NCBI RefSeq assembly: GCF_036946125.1
Contig: NZ_JAQIJT010000002.1
Location: 62,001 to 126,000 of the forward strand
Length of the DNA: 64,000 nt
Source of the DNA: Sphingomonas adhaesiva
GTDB lineage: Bacteria; Pseudomonadota; Alphaproteobacteria; Sphingomonadales; Sphingomonadaceae
Direction of reading: 5' to 3'
A program made the position numbers and the translations under genes. Positions 8,527 through 16,530 of the stretch are shown one piece after another. Each line of letters opens with the position of its first letter. Position 1 is the stretch's first letter. The notes beneath the pieces were generated by a model that was not told where the DNA came from, ran no database searches, and worked only from the letters and a program-made list of their open reading frames with translations.

Positions 8527-10227
8527 ATGATCACCGTTAGGGACTTTGACGAGACGACGCTGAAGGCGCTTCTCGTAGCGGCGAGTCACAACCTGAGCGA
8601 GGAGGGCGGCAACCCGTTCGTCGCCGACAAGCGCCAGGTCGAGTTCCTGCTGCGATACCTTTCCCGCCTCGAGACGACCCGCATCGTCGTCGAGCCGCGG
8701 TACGTCGACAAGGACTTCCTAGAGGACTTCGCCGCCTACCACGTCCGCAGCTTCCATGCATACGAGAGGCTCTGCACCCGGCTGCACTTCTTCGCGGGCG
8801 AGGTGGACGAGCCGCGCCTGCACGCCGCGATGCTCGACCCGGTGGCGGCGAAGGCGTTGAACCTGGACTACCGCGGCTTCGTGGTCGTCCGGCCGCTGCC
8901 CGACACGATCATCGGCCGCACCTGCCTGCGGACCTTCAACCAGAAGCCGGGCGTCAAGCGCGTCTACCCGACGCTCTACACGCAGCACGTGAACCTCTTC
9001 GGCATCGAACTGGACGTCGAGACGGTGGCCTTCCAGGAGCAGGACCGCGACGTCGCCGCGTGCGCCACCAGCGCGCTCTGGTCGGTCCTGCAGAAGACCG
9101 GTCGCCTCTTCCAGCACGCGATCCCCTCGCCCGTGCAGATCACTGGCACCGCAGCGGCCACGGGCGGATACGACGAGCGGATGCTCCCGGCGATCGCCGG
9201 CCTGACGATCCGGCAGATCGCCGACGCGCTGCGCTTCGTCGGGCTCGAGCCCCACCTCCTGCCGCTGGAGGTGCACGCCGAGGAGACCGCGCTGCACTTC
9301 GAGGGCGGAGGCGGGACGGCGGCGGCAGCGGCTGCCGCGGCCCAGGCGGACGCGGAGCGCCGCCGCCGGCAAGCCGAGGACGAGATCGCCCGCAGCCGGA
9401 TGAAGCTCCTGCTGGCCACGGCGGCCTACCTCAGCGCGGGCATCCCCTGCATGCTGCTGGTGCGCGTCACCGAGACGTTCGACGGCGAGCTCGACCGGAT
9501 CGCCAACCACGCCGTCGCCCTGACGGGATACCGGATCGGCGGCGGGGAGGCACAGGACTACGGCGCGACCGGCCTGCGCTTCCGGGCGAGCCGAATCGAC
9601 CGGCTATTCGTGCACGACGACCATGTCGGCCCGTTCGCGGCGATGGACCTGAAGCCGAAGGGCATGCTGGAGATCGTCTGGCCGAACGGCGGATCGACGA
9701 CGCCGCTCAGGGCCCGCAGCCACACGCTGGTGGTCCCGCTCAACCACAAGATCCGCATACCCTTCAGCGCCATCCTCGAGCTCGCGATCGCGATCGCCGG
9801 CCTGGCGGACAGCGCCCGCAAGACGGTGAAGGACTACGAACGGCTGGGCGGGCGACCGTTCGAGTGGGACATCGCCCTCTCCCCGCTGAAGGACCTGCGG
9901 GCGGCCATCGCGGCCGGGCCGCTATCGGAAGGCCGCCGCGTCGAGCTGCTCACCACACCGATGCCGCGCTACGCCTGGCGGATCGCTGCGGTCGAGGGCG
10001 AGCGCAGTCTGGTTGAGATCCTGCTCGACGCGACCGACCTCGTGCAGGGCGAGATGCTGATCGACGTCCTGGTCAACGACGAAGCGGCGGGCCAGATGCT
10101 CGGATCCCTCTTCGCGACGGCGAATGAGGAATTCGACATATCGCCCGCGCACCGGCGCATCCGGCTGGCCCTCTCGGATCTGGTGAACCGGCAGGAACCG
10201 CCCGAGAAGACGGCTGCGGCGGACTAG
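8527..10227 (+). CDS. Papain-fold (C39-like) cysteine protease, multidomain
   Basis: 566 aa. I place the active site at ACATSALWS (Cys about 179), NHAVALTGYRI (His about 328) and VHDDHVGPF (Asp about 364-365). The Cys-helix motif and the HAV-x3-GY motif are hallmarks of C39/papain-fold peptidases. The first 170 residues hold a separate N-terminal domain (DKRQVEFLLRYLSRLETTRIVVE). Between Cys and His sits an alanine- and arginine-rich, probably coiled-coil insertion (about 264-290). The last 200 residues are of unknown type. There are no TM or ABC regions, so this is not a bacteriocin exporter. It is followed 106 bp later by the subtilase. A cytosolic protease acting on a partner from the same cluster is the likely role. 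Confidence 0.7.
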   Translation: MITVRDFDETTLKALLVAASHNLSEEGGNPFVADKRQVEFLLRYLSRLETTRIVVEPRYVDKDFLEDFAAYHVRSFHAYERLCTRLHFFAGEVDEPRLHAAMLDPVAAKALNLDYRGFVVVRPLPDTIIGRTCLRTFNQKPGVKRVYPTLYTQHVNLFGIELDVETVAFQEQDRDVAACATSALWSVLQKTGRLFQHAIPSPVQITGTAAATGGYDERMLPAIAGLTIRQIADALRFVGLEPHLLPLEVHAEETALHFEGGGGTAAAAAAAAQADAERRRRQAEDEIARSRMKLLLATAAYLSAGIPCMLLVRVTETFDGELDRIANHAVALTGYRIGGGEAQDYGATGLRFRASRIDRLFVHDDHVGPFAAMDLKPKGMLEIVWPNGGSTTPLRARSHTLVVPLNHKIRIPFSAILELAIAIAGLADSARKTVKDYERLGGRPFEWDIALSPLKDLRAAIAAGPLSEGRRVELLTTPMPRYAWRIAAVEGERSLVEILLDATDLVQGEMLIDVLVNDEAAGQMLGSLFATANEEFDISPAHRRIRLALSDLVNRQEPPEKTAAAD

Positions 10228-10333
10228 TCGCCCGCGTTGCGGCCCGGGGGATGTCGTTCTAGCATGAGGACATGCTCCGGGCGATCAAGTCGCGCGGGCG
10301 TAACGGGCAGGCAGGGGCGAAAGGGGGCCAAAG

Positions 10334-11491
10334 ATGCCTAGGAAGTTCGTTATACTGAGCCGCACCCGCGGCGCCATCGAATCATTCGGCACCCGCGACC
10401 TCCAAGCCTTCGGCGCGGCACCGCCAGTCGTGCGCGAGCAGTCGCTCACCGACGCCGAGGCGGCGTCGATCGCCGCCGAACCGGAGGTCGAGCTGATCGT
10501 CCCGGCGATGCGCACACGCCTAATCGAGCCGTTGGCCGCGGACGCGGGCGCGGGCACCAGCGACTGGAGCCTGCAGGCGACCGGCGCCGCCACCTCGAAG
10601 TTCGACGGCCGCAGGGTCAAGGTGGCCGTCCTGGACACCGGGATCGACTCCGCCCACCCGGCTTTCGCCGACGTCGATATCCTCGAACGCGACTTCAGCG
10701 GGACCGGCGACGGCGACCGCAACGGCCACGGTACCCACTGCGCGGGAACGATCCTCGGACGAGATGTCGGACAGCGCATCGGCGTCGCGCGGGGCGTAAG
10801 CAAGCTTTTGGTCGGCAAGGTGCTGGGCGACGACGGCGGCGGCGACTCCAGCATGATATTCGAGGCGATGCAGTGGGCCATGATGGGCGGCGCCAACGTG
10901 ATCTCGATGTCGCTCGGCTTCGACTTCCCCGGCATGGTGGCTGAGCAGGTCAAGGCGGGGTGGCCGGCCGAGCTCGCAACCTCGAACGCGCTGGAGGCCT
11001 ACCGCGGCAACTTGCGCATGTTCGACGCGATCATGGCGACCAACGGCGCACTCGGGCCGTTCGGAGAGGGTGCCCTCGTCATCGCGGCCGCAGGCAATGA
11101 AAGCAAGCGAGATCAAAACCCCGCTTGGCGGATCGCGGCCTCCCTCCCGGCCGCCGCCAGCGACGTTATTCCCGTCGCCGCGGTCGGCCGATCCGGGAGC
11201 GGCCTGAAGGTGGCGGGCTTCTCGAACACCATGGCACTCGTAAGCGGTCCGGGTGTTGACGTCACGTCAGCTTGGCCGGGTGGCGGCCTCAACACCATCA
11301 GCGGGACGAGCATGGCCTGCCCGCACGTGGCTGGCCTCGCGGCGCTGTGGTGGCAGTCGATCGAGAAGGACGGCCGACGCGCCACGCCGCTCAACGTGAA
11401 GGCAGCGCTGATCCGCTCGGCGACCCACGAAGGGCTCGAAGGCCCGGACTTCGAGGTCGACTATGGTCAAGGGCTCGCAAAGGCCCCCTGA
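10334..11491 (+). CDS. Cytosolic subtilisin-like (S8) serine protease
   Basis: 385 aa with a strong AAGGGGG ribosome-binding site. All subtilase residues are present: VAVLDTGID (Asp about 101), NGHGTHCAGT (His about 132), the oxyanion Asn in AAAGNE (about 255) and GTSMACPHVAG (Ser about 326). Residues 1-85 resemble an I9-type inhibitory propeptide (SLTDAEAASIAAEPEVELIV). No signal peptide precedes it, which is unusual for an S8 enzyme and puts it in the cytosol. It lies downstream of the C39-like protease in the same direction. Together with the divergent caspase this gives three protease clans within 5 kb, which suggests a zymogen or cascade arrangement (inference). Confidence 0.9.
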   Translation: MPRKFVILSRTRGAIESFGTRDLQAFGAAPPVVREQSLTDAEAASIAAEPEVELIVPAMRTRLIEPLAADAGAGTSDWSLQATGAATSKFDGRRVKVAVLDTGIDSAHPAFADVDILERDFSGTGDGDRNGHGTHCAGTILGRDVGQRIGVARGVSKLLVGKVLGDDGGGDSSMIFEAMQWAMMGGANVISMSLGFDFPGMVAEQVKAGWPAELATSNALEAYRGNLRMFDAIMATNGALGPFGEGALVIAAAGNESKRDQNPAWRIAASLPAAASDVIPVAAVGRSGSGLKVAGFSNTMALVSGPGVDVTSAWPGGGLNTISGTSMACPHVAGLAALWWQSIEKDGRRATPLNVKAALIRSATHEGLEGPDFEVDYGQGLAKAP

Positions 11492-11968
11492 GGCTCGACC
11501 AAGCGGAACTGGCCCACGCGACGGACATAGGCTAAAATGGAAGTGGTGGCGCAGAACGCGAATGCCCGGTCGTGGTCGTGATCAAGCTTGGAGATTTCGG
11601 CGAAGTACGGCCCCTCTTGTTCCTTAGCTGAGAACCACTACTCACGTTAGCCGGGATGTCCGCGCGCCTTTTCGGCCTTCTGCTCCGCAAACCACGTGAT
11701 TGGGATGTAGGAATAGTGCCGCGGCCAGATGAGTCATGGCCGCCACATCCCGCCTTTTATTGTGCGGCAGTTCGTCCAGAGGCCCATGCGTGAGGCGGCG
11801 TGTGACGCTGCTCACACTTGAGGCGTCGATCCTGCTCGCGATCATGATGGTGGGCGTCACTCAGGTCTGATCTACGTCGGACGCAATATCGCCACGCTTC
11901 CCTAACGTCGCTCGGCGTAGCCGCACACAACGCGTGATCCGGCGCTCGCGATCCGCTATTCAGCGGTG
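11492..11968. other. Intergenic, no gene supported
   Basis: 477 bp between the subtilase and the SLOG-TIR gene. Several short open frames cross it, but none has a ribosome-binding site, a recognisable domain or protein-like composition. It should hold the SLOG-TIR promoter; I could not pick one with confidence. Confidence 0.5.
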
Positions 11969-13003
11969 ATGAAGATCTTCCTACTCGGCGGCGTTCACGA
12001 AGGTATACCGACCCAGGAGGTAGAAGCGGCGCGTGCGTCCATGCGAGCGCTGGGTGGTATCCTCGCGCGCACCGGCCATGGCGTTGCTCTCTGCAGCCCG
12101 TATCCCGGCTCAATCGACCACGACGCGCTTGAAGGAATTGCGGCATCGGGGCTCAGTTGCGAGATCGAGATGCACTATCCCGAGACACGGGAGAATCAGG
12201 CCGCTATCGGAGCGCTAGCACGTGAGCTCGGCGTAAAGATGCGCGAGGTCCAGCATCCCGCCGACCCGGACGGCGGGCCCCGCGAGCAGACGTATTCATG
12301 GCTGCTGGCGCAGCTCTCTGCTCTAGACGCCGCGGATCTGGTCGTCGCGGCAGGAGGGCGCCTGTCCGGCTCCGCGAGCATGCTGCTCCGCCTCGCCGAG
12401 GCGCGGCGGCGCCCGGTGCTGCCGCTCGGACATCTGGGCGGGGCGGCAGCGCAAAGCCTGGACCGGCTTCGGCACGAACTCGACGACCAGCTAGGAGAGC
12501 TAAGGTCCTGGCTGCGCTTCCCCGATCCGATCGAACACCTCAGTAAGGCTATCGATCAGATGGTCGGCGGACGCATGCGTCGCAGCGACGAAGAACCAAC
12601 CAGCTTCTTCATCAGCTACTCGCGCCACCGCCAAGCGGAGGCGGATCTGGTCGAGACACTCCTCAGGCGCCGGGGCAGGACGGTGTTCCGCGATGACCAG
12701 GCGTTCGATCCAAGCGCCGAGCTGCACGACGAGATCGAGAATGCAATCCGCTCATCCGACGTGTTTGTGGCGCTGTGGTCGGCGGAATACGCCTGCAGTC
12801 CGTGGTGCCACGACGAGATGACTCTGGCGCTCGAGCTGCTCGGCGAGAGGCGCATCGACGTGTGGCTGCTCACCCTCGACGAGACCAGGATCGTCCCCCG
12901 GGCGGCGCGCGGCCTGATCAAGCAGCCCTGCGGGAGTCGGGAGGAGCTGGCGGCGACCATGCTCAAGCTGCTGGAGAAGGCGACAAGGCCTAACGCAGCC
13001 TGA
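11969..13003 (+). CDS. SLOG-TIR fusion protein
   Basis: 344 aa from ATG 11969 (a GTG lies directly before it). Residues 1-200 are a SLOG-type domain: opening MKIFLLGGVHEG, then DLVVAAGGRLSGSASML. Residues 211-344 are a TIR domain: SFFISYSRH, VFRDDQAF, SDVFVALWSAEYACSPWCHDE with the putative NADase Glu about 283. TIR domains of this type hydrolyse or cyclise NAD+; SLOG domains bind NAD-derived or nucleotide ligands. In classical Thoeris the SLOG domain belongs to the effector and the TIR to the signal maker; here both are on one chain. It could be a self-contained sensor-NADase, or a TIR effector gated by a nucleotide signal. It stands alone, 477 bp after the subtilase. Confidence 0.85.
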   Translation: MKIFLLGGVHEGIPTQEVEAARASMRALGGILARTGHGVALCSPYPGSIDHDALEGIAASGLSCEIEMHYPETRENQAAIGALARELGVKMREVQHPADPDGGPREQTYSWLLAQLSALDAADLVVAAGGRLSGSASMLLRLAEARRRPVLPLGHLGGAAAQSLDRLRHELDDQLGELRSWLRFPDPIEHLSKAIDQMVGGRMRRSDEEPTSFFISYSRHRQAEADLVETLLRRRGRTVFRDDQAFDPSAELHDEIENAIRSSDVFVALWSAEYACSPWCHDEMTLALELLGERRIDVWLLTLDETRIVPRAARGLIKQPCGSREELAATMLKLLEKATRPNAA

Positions 13004-13129
13004 ATGAGAAGAGTCTCTGTCCAGCCCTCCGGACCGATGCTCAACTGCTGCCGGACTGATGCTCCTTGCGCTTTCTTTGCCCGTCGAGGAGCGCCTCGGC
13101 GGGACCGGTTCTTTCAAGGATGAGCTCGG

Positions 13130-13305
13130 CTCGAGGTAATCGCTTCCCACTCCGAAGAATGGTCCGCTCGGTACTCGCCAACCACCCGAACCGCACGCGC
13201 ACGCACTTCAGGGGAGAATTTGTTCGTCGTCTCGCTCTTTCCGGTTGCTCCTACTCACAAGTTGAATCCTCCGCAAAACCCGGGGCGCTTCCGTGCGAAA
13301 CTGAT
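13130..13305 (-). mobile_element. IS3-family left-end remnant (orfA start and terminal repeat)
   Basis: Read on the minus strand, 13130-13240 encodes TTNKFSPEVRARAVRVV, nearly identical to the OrfA N-terminus of the intact IS3 element at 25772-27092 (TTNKFSPEVRARAVRMV). The sequence before it, including GCCCCGGGTTTTGCGGAGG near 13270-13295, matches that element's terminal inverted repeat with scattered changes. Similarity fades below about 13130, so only the left end survives. It is an older, diverged relative and not a copy of the intact element. Edges are approximate. Confidence 0.75.
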
Positions 13306-13533
13306 CGTAAGAGCGAGCAGCCCTGCGACGTCGAGGGTCCATCCAGCGATCAACGCGCTGGTCCAAATCGCCTTGGAAAGTGGCACCGCGCTTCCTACAA
13401 ATGAGACAGAGGCTGCGAACAAGGCCGTGTGCGCAAGCGCTACAAAGCTGTCGCGAGCTGCTTCGTTCTGAGCGTGTGCTTGATCCAGAGCTTGCAGCTC
13501 ATGTTTTGCGGCGTCTGGCGAGCGCAGATACAT
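13255..13533 (-). pseudogene. Two-TM protein truncated by an IS3 end (possibly SLATT-like)
   Basis: The open frame encodes a helical N-terminus (DAAKHELQALDQAHAQNEAARD) followed by two hydrophobic helices (SFVALAHTALFAASVSFVG and IWTSALIAGWTLDVAGLLAL). It then runs into RPGFCGGFNL, which is coded by the terminal repeat of the IS3 remnant. So the real C-terminus is lost. A helix plus two TM segments next to SLOG and TIR genes is what one expects of a SLATT-type pore effector, but I see no decisive motif. The start is uncertain: in-frame ATGs at 13533, 13593 and 13605 all lack a good ribosome-binding site, and the longer forms overlap the TIR gene on the other strand. Confidence 0.5.
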
Positions 13534-13567
13534 CGGATAACTGAAACCATAACGGAGGATATTTGAT

Positions 13568-13939
13568 ATGGCCGACAAAAAATTGCTCTTCATCGCGTTT
13601 GCCATTGAGGACGAACGCCAGCGTGACTTCCTTAAGGGTCAGTCGCTTCATCCCCGGCAGCCCTTCGAGTTTATAGATATGTCGGTGAAGGAGCCCTACG
13701 ATAAGGACTGGAAGGATCGCGTCCGTACCCGAATCAAGCGATCCGATGGCGTGATCGTGTTGGTCAGCAAGAACTCGGCGGCGTCCACCGGCCAGAAGTG
13801 GGAAATTTCCTGCGCCAAGGAAGAGAAGAAGCCGATCCGCGGCATCTACGCCTACAAGGATGATCGTTCGTCGATAGATGGCGTGGCGACGGTCGCATGG
13901 AGCGACGCCAATATCACCAGCTTCATCGATTCACTCTGA
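13568..13939 (+). CDS. ThsB-like TIR-domain protein
   Basis: 123 aa, a single TIR-like domain of the ThsB / MTH538 type. Visible elements are LLFIAFAIEDERQRDFLKGQ, FEFIDMSVKEPYD, a central DGVIVLVSKNS strand, and GQKWEISCAKE with the catalytic Glu about residue 79. In Thoeris systems such proteins detect phage and turn NAD+ into a cyclic ADP-ribose isomer. The ATG follows an AACGGAGG ribosome-binding site. The caspase gene starts 13 bp downstream, so the pair is an operon. A TIR protein with a caspase-like effector is the composition known as type IV Thoeris, in which the signal is reported to be N7-cADPR. The Glu and the neighbour support that assignment. Confidence 0.88.
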   Translation: MADKKLLFIAFAIEDERQRDFLKGQSLHPRQPFEFIDMSVKEPYDKDWKDRVRTRIKRSDGVIVLVSKNSAASTGQKWEISCAKEEKKPIRGIYAYKDDRSSIDGVATVAWSDANITSFIDSL

Positions 13940-13952
13940 GCTGGAGGCGACG

Positions 13953-14942
13953 GTGCGCAAGGCTCTAATCGTCGGCATCGACCATTACGAGAACATCAGC
14001 AACCTCAGCGGATGCGTCAACGATGCGCATTCTGTGAAGGCCATGTTGGAACGCCACGCCGATGGCACCGTCAACTTCGCAACACCCAAGCTCATGACCG
14101 GAACCGGCCCAAGCGATCCGGTCGATCGGGACGAGCTCAAGGCAGCCGTGCGCGAGCTTTACGCCGACGATGCAGACATTGCCCTGTTCTATTTCGCCGG
14201 GCACGGCTTCATCGAGGACACCGGCGGCTATCTCTGCACCAGCGATAGCCGCAGCGGCGACGACGGCGTTCCGCTTTCAGATATCATGACGCTCGCTGCA
14301 AAGTCCGCCGCGAAGAACAAGATCATCATCCTCGATAGCTGCCATAGCGGCGCGGCCGGGGAGCGCCCCACCCATCCAGCCGCCGAGATCCGCGACGGGA
14401 TGACGATTCTGACCGCCTCGACCGCTGAGCAATACGCGATGGAGGTCGAAGGTGGCGGGGCCGGCGTGTTCACTAGCCTGTTCGTCGATGCGCTCGGTGG
14501 TGCGGCTGCCAATCTGCTGGGTGATGTTACCCCCGGCAGCGTTTACGCGCATATCGATCAGTCTCTTGGGCCGTGGAAGCAGCGTCCGGTGTTCAAGACG
14601 AACGTCAAGACCTTCGTATCGCTGCGCAAGGCGGCGCCACCGATCGCGCTGATTGATCTTCAGGCGATCGCCAAGCACTTCCCGACCGCAACCTACCAAC
14701 TCCCCCTAGATCCGGCGTTCGAGCCCGAGCGTTCGGAGGAGCAGAAGAAGGATGCGTCCCTTCCGCCGCCTGACCCGGAGAAGACCGCCGTCTTCGCGGT
14801 CCTCCAGCGCTACGTTAAGGTAAACCTCGTCCGCCCCGTCGATGCCCCGCATATGTGGCACGCCGCGATGGGCAGCAAAGCGTGCGAGCTGACCGTGTTG
14901 GGACAGCATTATCGGAGTCTCGTTGAAAGCGGGCTGATCTAA
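13953..14942 (+). CDS. Caspase-like protease D, type IV Thoeris effector
   Basis: 329 aa from a GTG at 13953 with a GGAGG site 6 nt before it. Upstream codons in the same frame lie inside the TIR gene and are not part of the protein. Catalytic blocks are LFYFAGHG (His about 84) and IIILDSCHSG (Cys about 130). The C-terminal third includes DPEKTAVFAVLQRYV and LTVLGQHY, a winged-helix-like domain shared with caspase A. In type IV Thoeris the TIR product binds the caspase-like protein, which then cleaves cellular proteins broadly and stops phage growth. Here it follows the TIR gene by 13 bp and is followed after 1 bp by the 95-aa gene. Confidence 0.88.
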   Translation: MRKALIVGIDHYENISNLSGCVNDAHSVKAMLERHADGTVNFATPKLMTGTGPSDPVDRDELKAAVRELYADDADIALFYFAGHGFIEDTGGYLCTSDSRSGDDGVPLSDIMTLAAKSAAKNKIIILDSCHSGAAGERPTHPAAEIRDGMTILTASTAEQYAMEVEGGGAGVFTSLFVDALGGAAANLLGDVTPGSVYAHIDQSLGPWKQRPVFKTNVKTFVSLRKAAPPIALIDLQAIAKHFPTATYQLPLDPAFEPERSEEQKKDASLPPPDPEKTAVFAVLQRYVKVNLVRPVDAPHMWHAAMGSKACELTVLGQHYRSLVESGLI

Positions 14943-14943
14943 A

Positions 14944-15231
14944 ATGACCAAGCCCTTCGACGCAAATACTCGTAAAACCTTGGTCGATCGCCTCGCCGCA
15001 ATCGAGCATGAGCGGTGGTCGCACTGGCAGCGTTACATGCACGGTAAGGCAGCTAGGCAGGACGATGGATCGCTGCTGATCCCCGCCGACCTTGTTGCGC
15101 GCTGGGAAAAGCAGATCGCAACCGACTATGCCGATCTTTCCGCCGATGAGCAGGAAAGCGACAGGGAGCAGGTCGAGCGTTACCTGCCTATTATCGAGGA
15201 CGCTTTTCGTTCAGACGACGCGCCGGCATGA
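14944..15231 (+). CDS. Small RyR-like domain protein, third gene of TIR-caspase operon
   Basis: 95 aa, starting one base after the caspase stop. The pattern LAAIEHERWSHWQRYM ... YADLSADEQESDREQVERYL fits RyR domains: an N-terminal His/Trp helix and a terminal leu-x3-glu-x2-x-asp-arg helix. Bacterial RyR domains have been proposed to bind NAD- or nucleotide-derived ligands in conflict systems. That would suit an operon whose TIR enzyme makes a cyclic ADP-ribose. I infer a signal-binding or buffering role, possibly an accessory sponge or sensor. The family match is by pattern only. An unrelated helical protein is the alternative. Confidence 0.65.
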   Translation: MTKPFDANTRKTLVDRLAAIEHERWSHWQRYMHGKAARQDDGSLLIPADLVARWEKQIATDYADLSADEQESDREQVERYLPIIEDAFRSDDAPA

Positions 15232-15240
15232 CCTGGCGCA

Positions 15241-15375
15241 TCATTCGTCTGGCATATCGCTGATCCTGTATTTTTCGCCGTTGTGAGCAATCCGCATCTC
15301 GACCTCGACAGCATCGCCGGGCGCTATATGACGTGACCCCAATCTATCATCCAGCTGCGACCAGAGACCGACCGG
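15241..15375 (-). pseudogene. 3' fragment of an unknown gene cut by an IS3 end
   Basis: On the minus strand this codes GLWSQLDDRLGSRHIAPGD, then AVEVEMRIAHNGEKYRISD before a stop. That is protein-like but has no start. Its 5' side abuts the IS3 remnant end near 15380, so the rest was probably lost on IS insertion or deletion. Family unknown. Confidence 0.35.
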
Positions 15376-15379
15376 TGTT

Positions 15380-15915
15380 GTGACGGTCCCCCGGTTTCTC
15401 ATCCGGGGATGATGCGAGCTTCCGGCCTGCATCCGCCGGGGTTAACCCCGGCGGATGCAGCATATTCGGCTGGCGTCAGCCAGCCAAGCGCCGTGTGAGG
15501 ACGGCTCTCGTATAGTCCCGCCGCCAGGCCTCGATCTTGGCGCGAGCATCCGCCAGCGACAGGAACCAGTGGCTGTTCAGGCACTCGTCGCGAGCCGACC
15601 ATCAAAGCTCTCGACGAAGGCGCTGTCGGTCGGCTTGCCCGGCCGCGAGAAATCAAGCGTGACGCCGTTCTCATACGCCCACCGGTCAAGCGCCTTCGAG
15701 ATGAACTCACTGCCCTGGTCGACGCGGATCGATGCCGGATAACCCACCTCGGCGCACACCTGTTCGAGCACGTCTACGACATCCGGTGCGCGAAAGCTGA
15801 ATCGCGGCACGATGGTCGGCGAGAACCGGCTGAAGGTGTCGACCACCGTCAGGATTCGCAGCTTCGGCCCTGTCGCGAGTTGGTCATGAACGAAGTCCAT
15901 GGCCCATACCTCACT
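15380..15915 (-). pseudogene. IS3-family transposase (OrfB) remnant, two frameshifts
   Basis: The rve core of an IS3-type integrase is readable: MDFVHDQ, TVVDTFSRFSPTIVP, VDQGSEFISKALDRWAYENG, AFVESFDG. After FDGRL one base is missing (ATSA then stop), the old frame resumes as CLNSHWFLSLADARAKIEAW, and a second lost base near DY precedes ESRPHTALGWLTPAEYAASAG. The N-terminal half is absent, since the sequence passes into TonB receptor code at about 15915. The right end, with TGACGGTCCCCCGG, lies near 15380. This is a different IS3 lineage from the element at 25772-27092. Dead. Confidence 0.88.
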
Positions 15916-16456
15916 CGAACAAGACGCCGCGGAGCGGCCTTCTCTCAGCTTCGCCTATTCCGATGGCGAATACACCAACTATCCCGCCGGCCCTTGCCCG
16001 CTGGAGGTGCAGACCGCCGCCACGACACGGTGCAGCCTGACCGGCCGCCGCCTCGCCTCGTTGCCGCGCTTCGCGATCACCGCAGGGCTGGATTATCAGC
16101 GGCCCGTGGGTGACGGGGAGGTCTTCGTCCACGTCGAGATCGCTTCACGCAGCGGCTTCAACGGTGACCCCAGCCTGTCGCGCTTCACCTATGTCCGCGG
16201 CTATAACCTGACCAATGCTAACCTCGGCTACCGCTTCGCCGATGGGCTAGAGCTGATCGTCTGGGCACGCAACCTGCTCGACGCCGATTACATCCAGAAC
16301 CTGACGATCCAGGCGGGCAATTCGGGCCTCATCGTCGGCACCCCTAGCGACCCGCGTACCATCCGGGGGGACGATCCGCTTCCGCATGTGATCCTTCTCA
16401 AGCAGATGAACAAACGGCGGAATTTGGGAAGCGGGGGGCGGGGCGCGAGCGTCTGA
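15916..16456 (+). pseudogene. C-terminal remnant of a TonB-dependent receptor
   Basis: About 180 residues of outer-membrane beta-barrel code: RFAITAGLDYQRPV, RSGFNGDPSLSRFTYVRGYNLTNANLGYRFADGLELIVWARNLLDADY. These are the usual last strands of a receptor, but the plug, most of the barrel and the start are missing. The 5' break coincides with the IS3 remnant, so an IS-associated deletion removed the front of the gene. The usual terminal aromatic residue is also absent (ends GRGASV). Confidence 0.8.
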
Positions 16457-16530
16457 ATGTGGGTCCTCCTTACCACAGGCGGCGAACGCCATCGCCCCTC
16501 CGGTTAAGCTGGAAGAACGATGGCCATAAC

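Noticed and set aside
9312..9375. Alanine-coding GCG/GCC repeat as a possible frameshift hotspot
   Set aside because: The frame is intact on both sides and the segment fits a coiled insertion of the C39-like protein.
11642..11860. 72-codon minus-strand frame in the gap before SLOG-TIR
   Set aside because: No ribosome-binding site, no domain, and composition unlike its neighbours.
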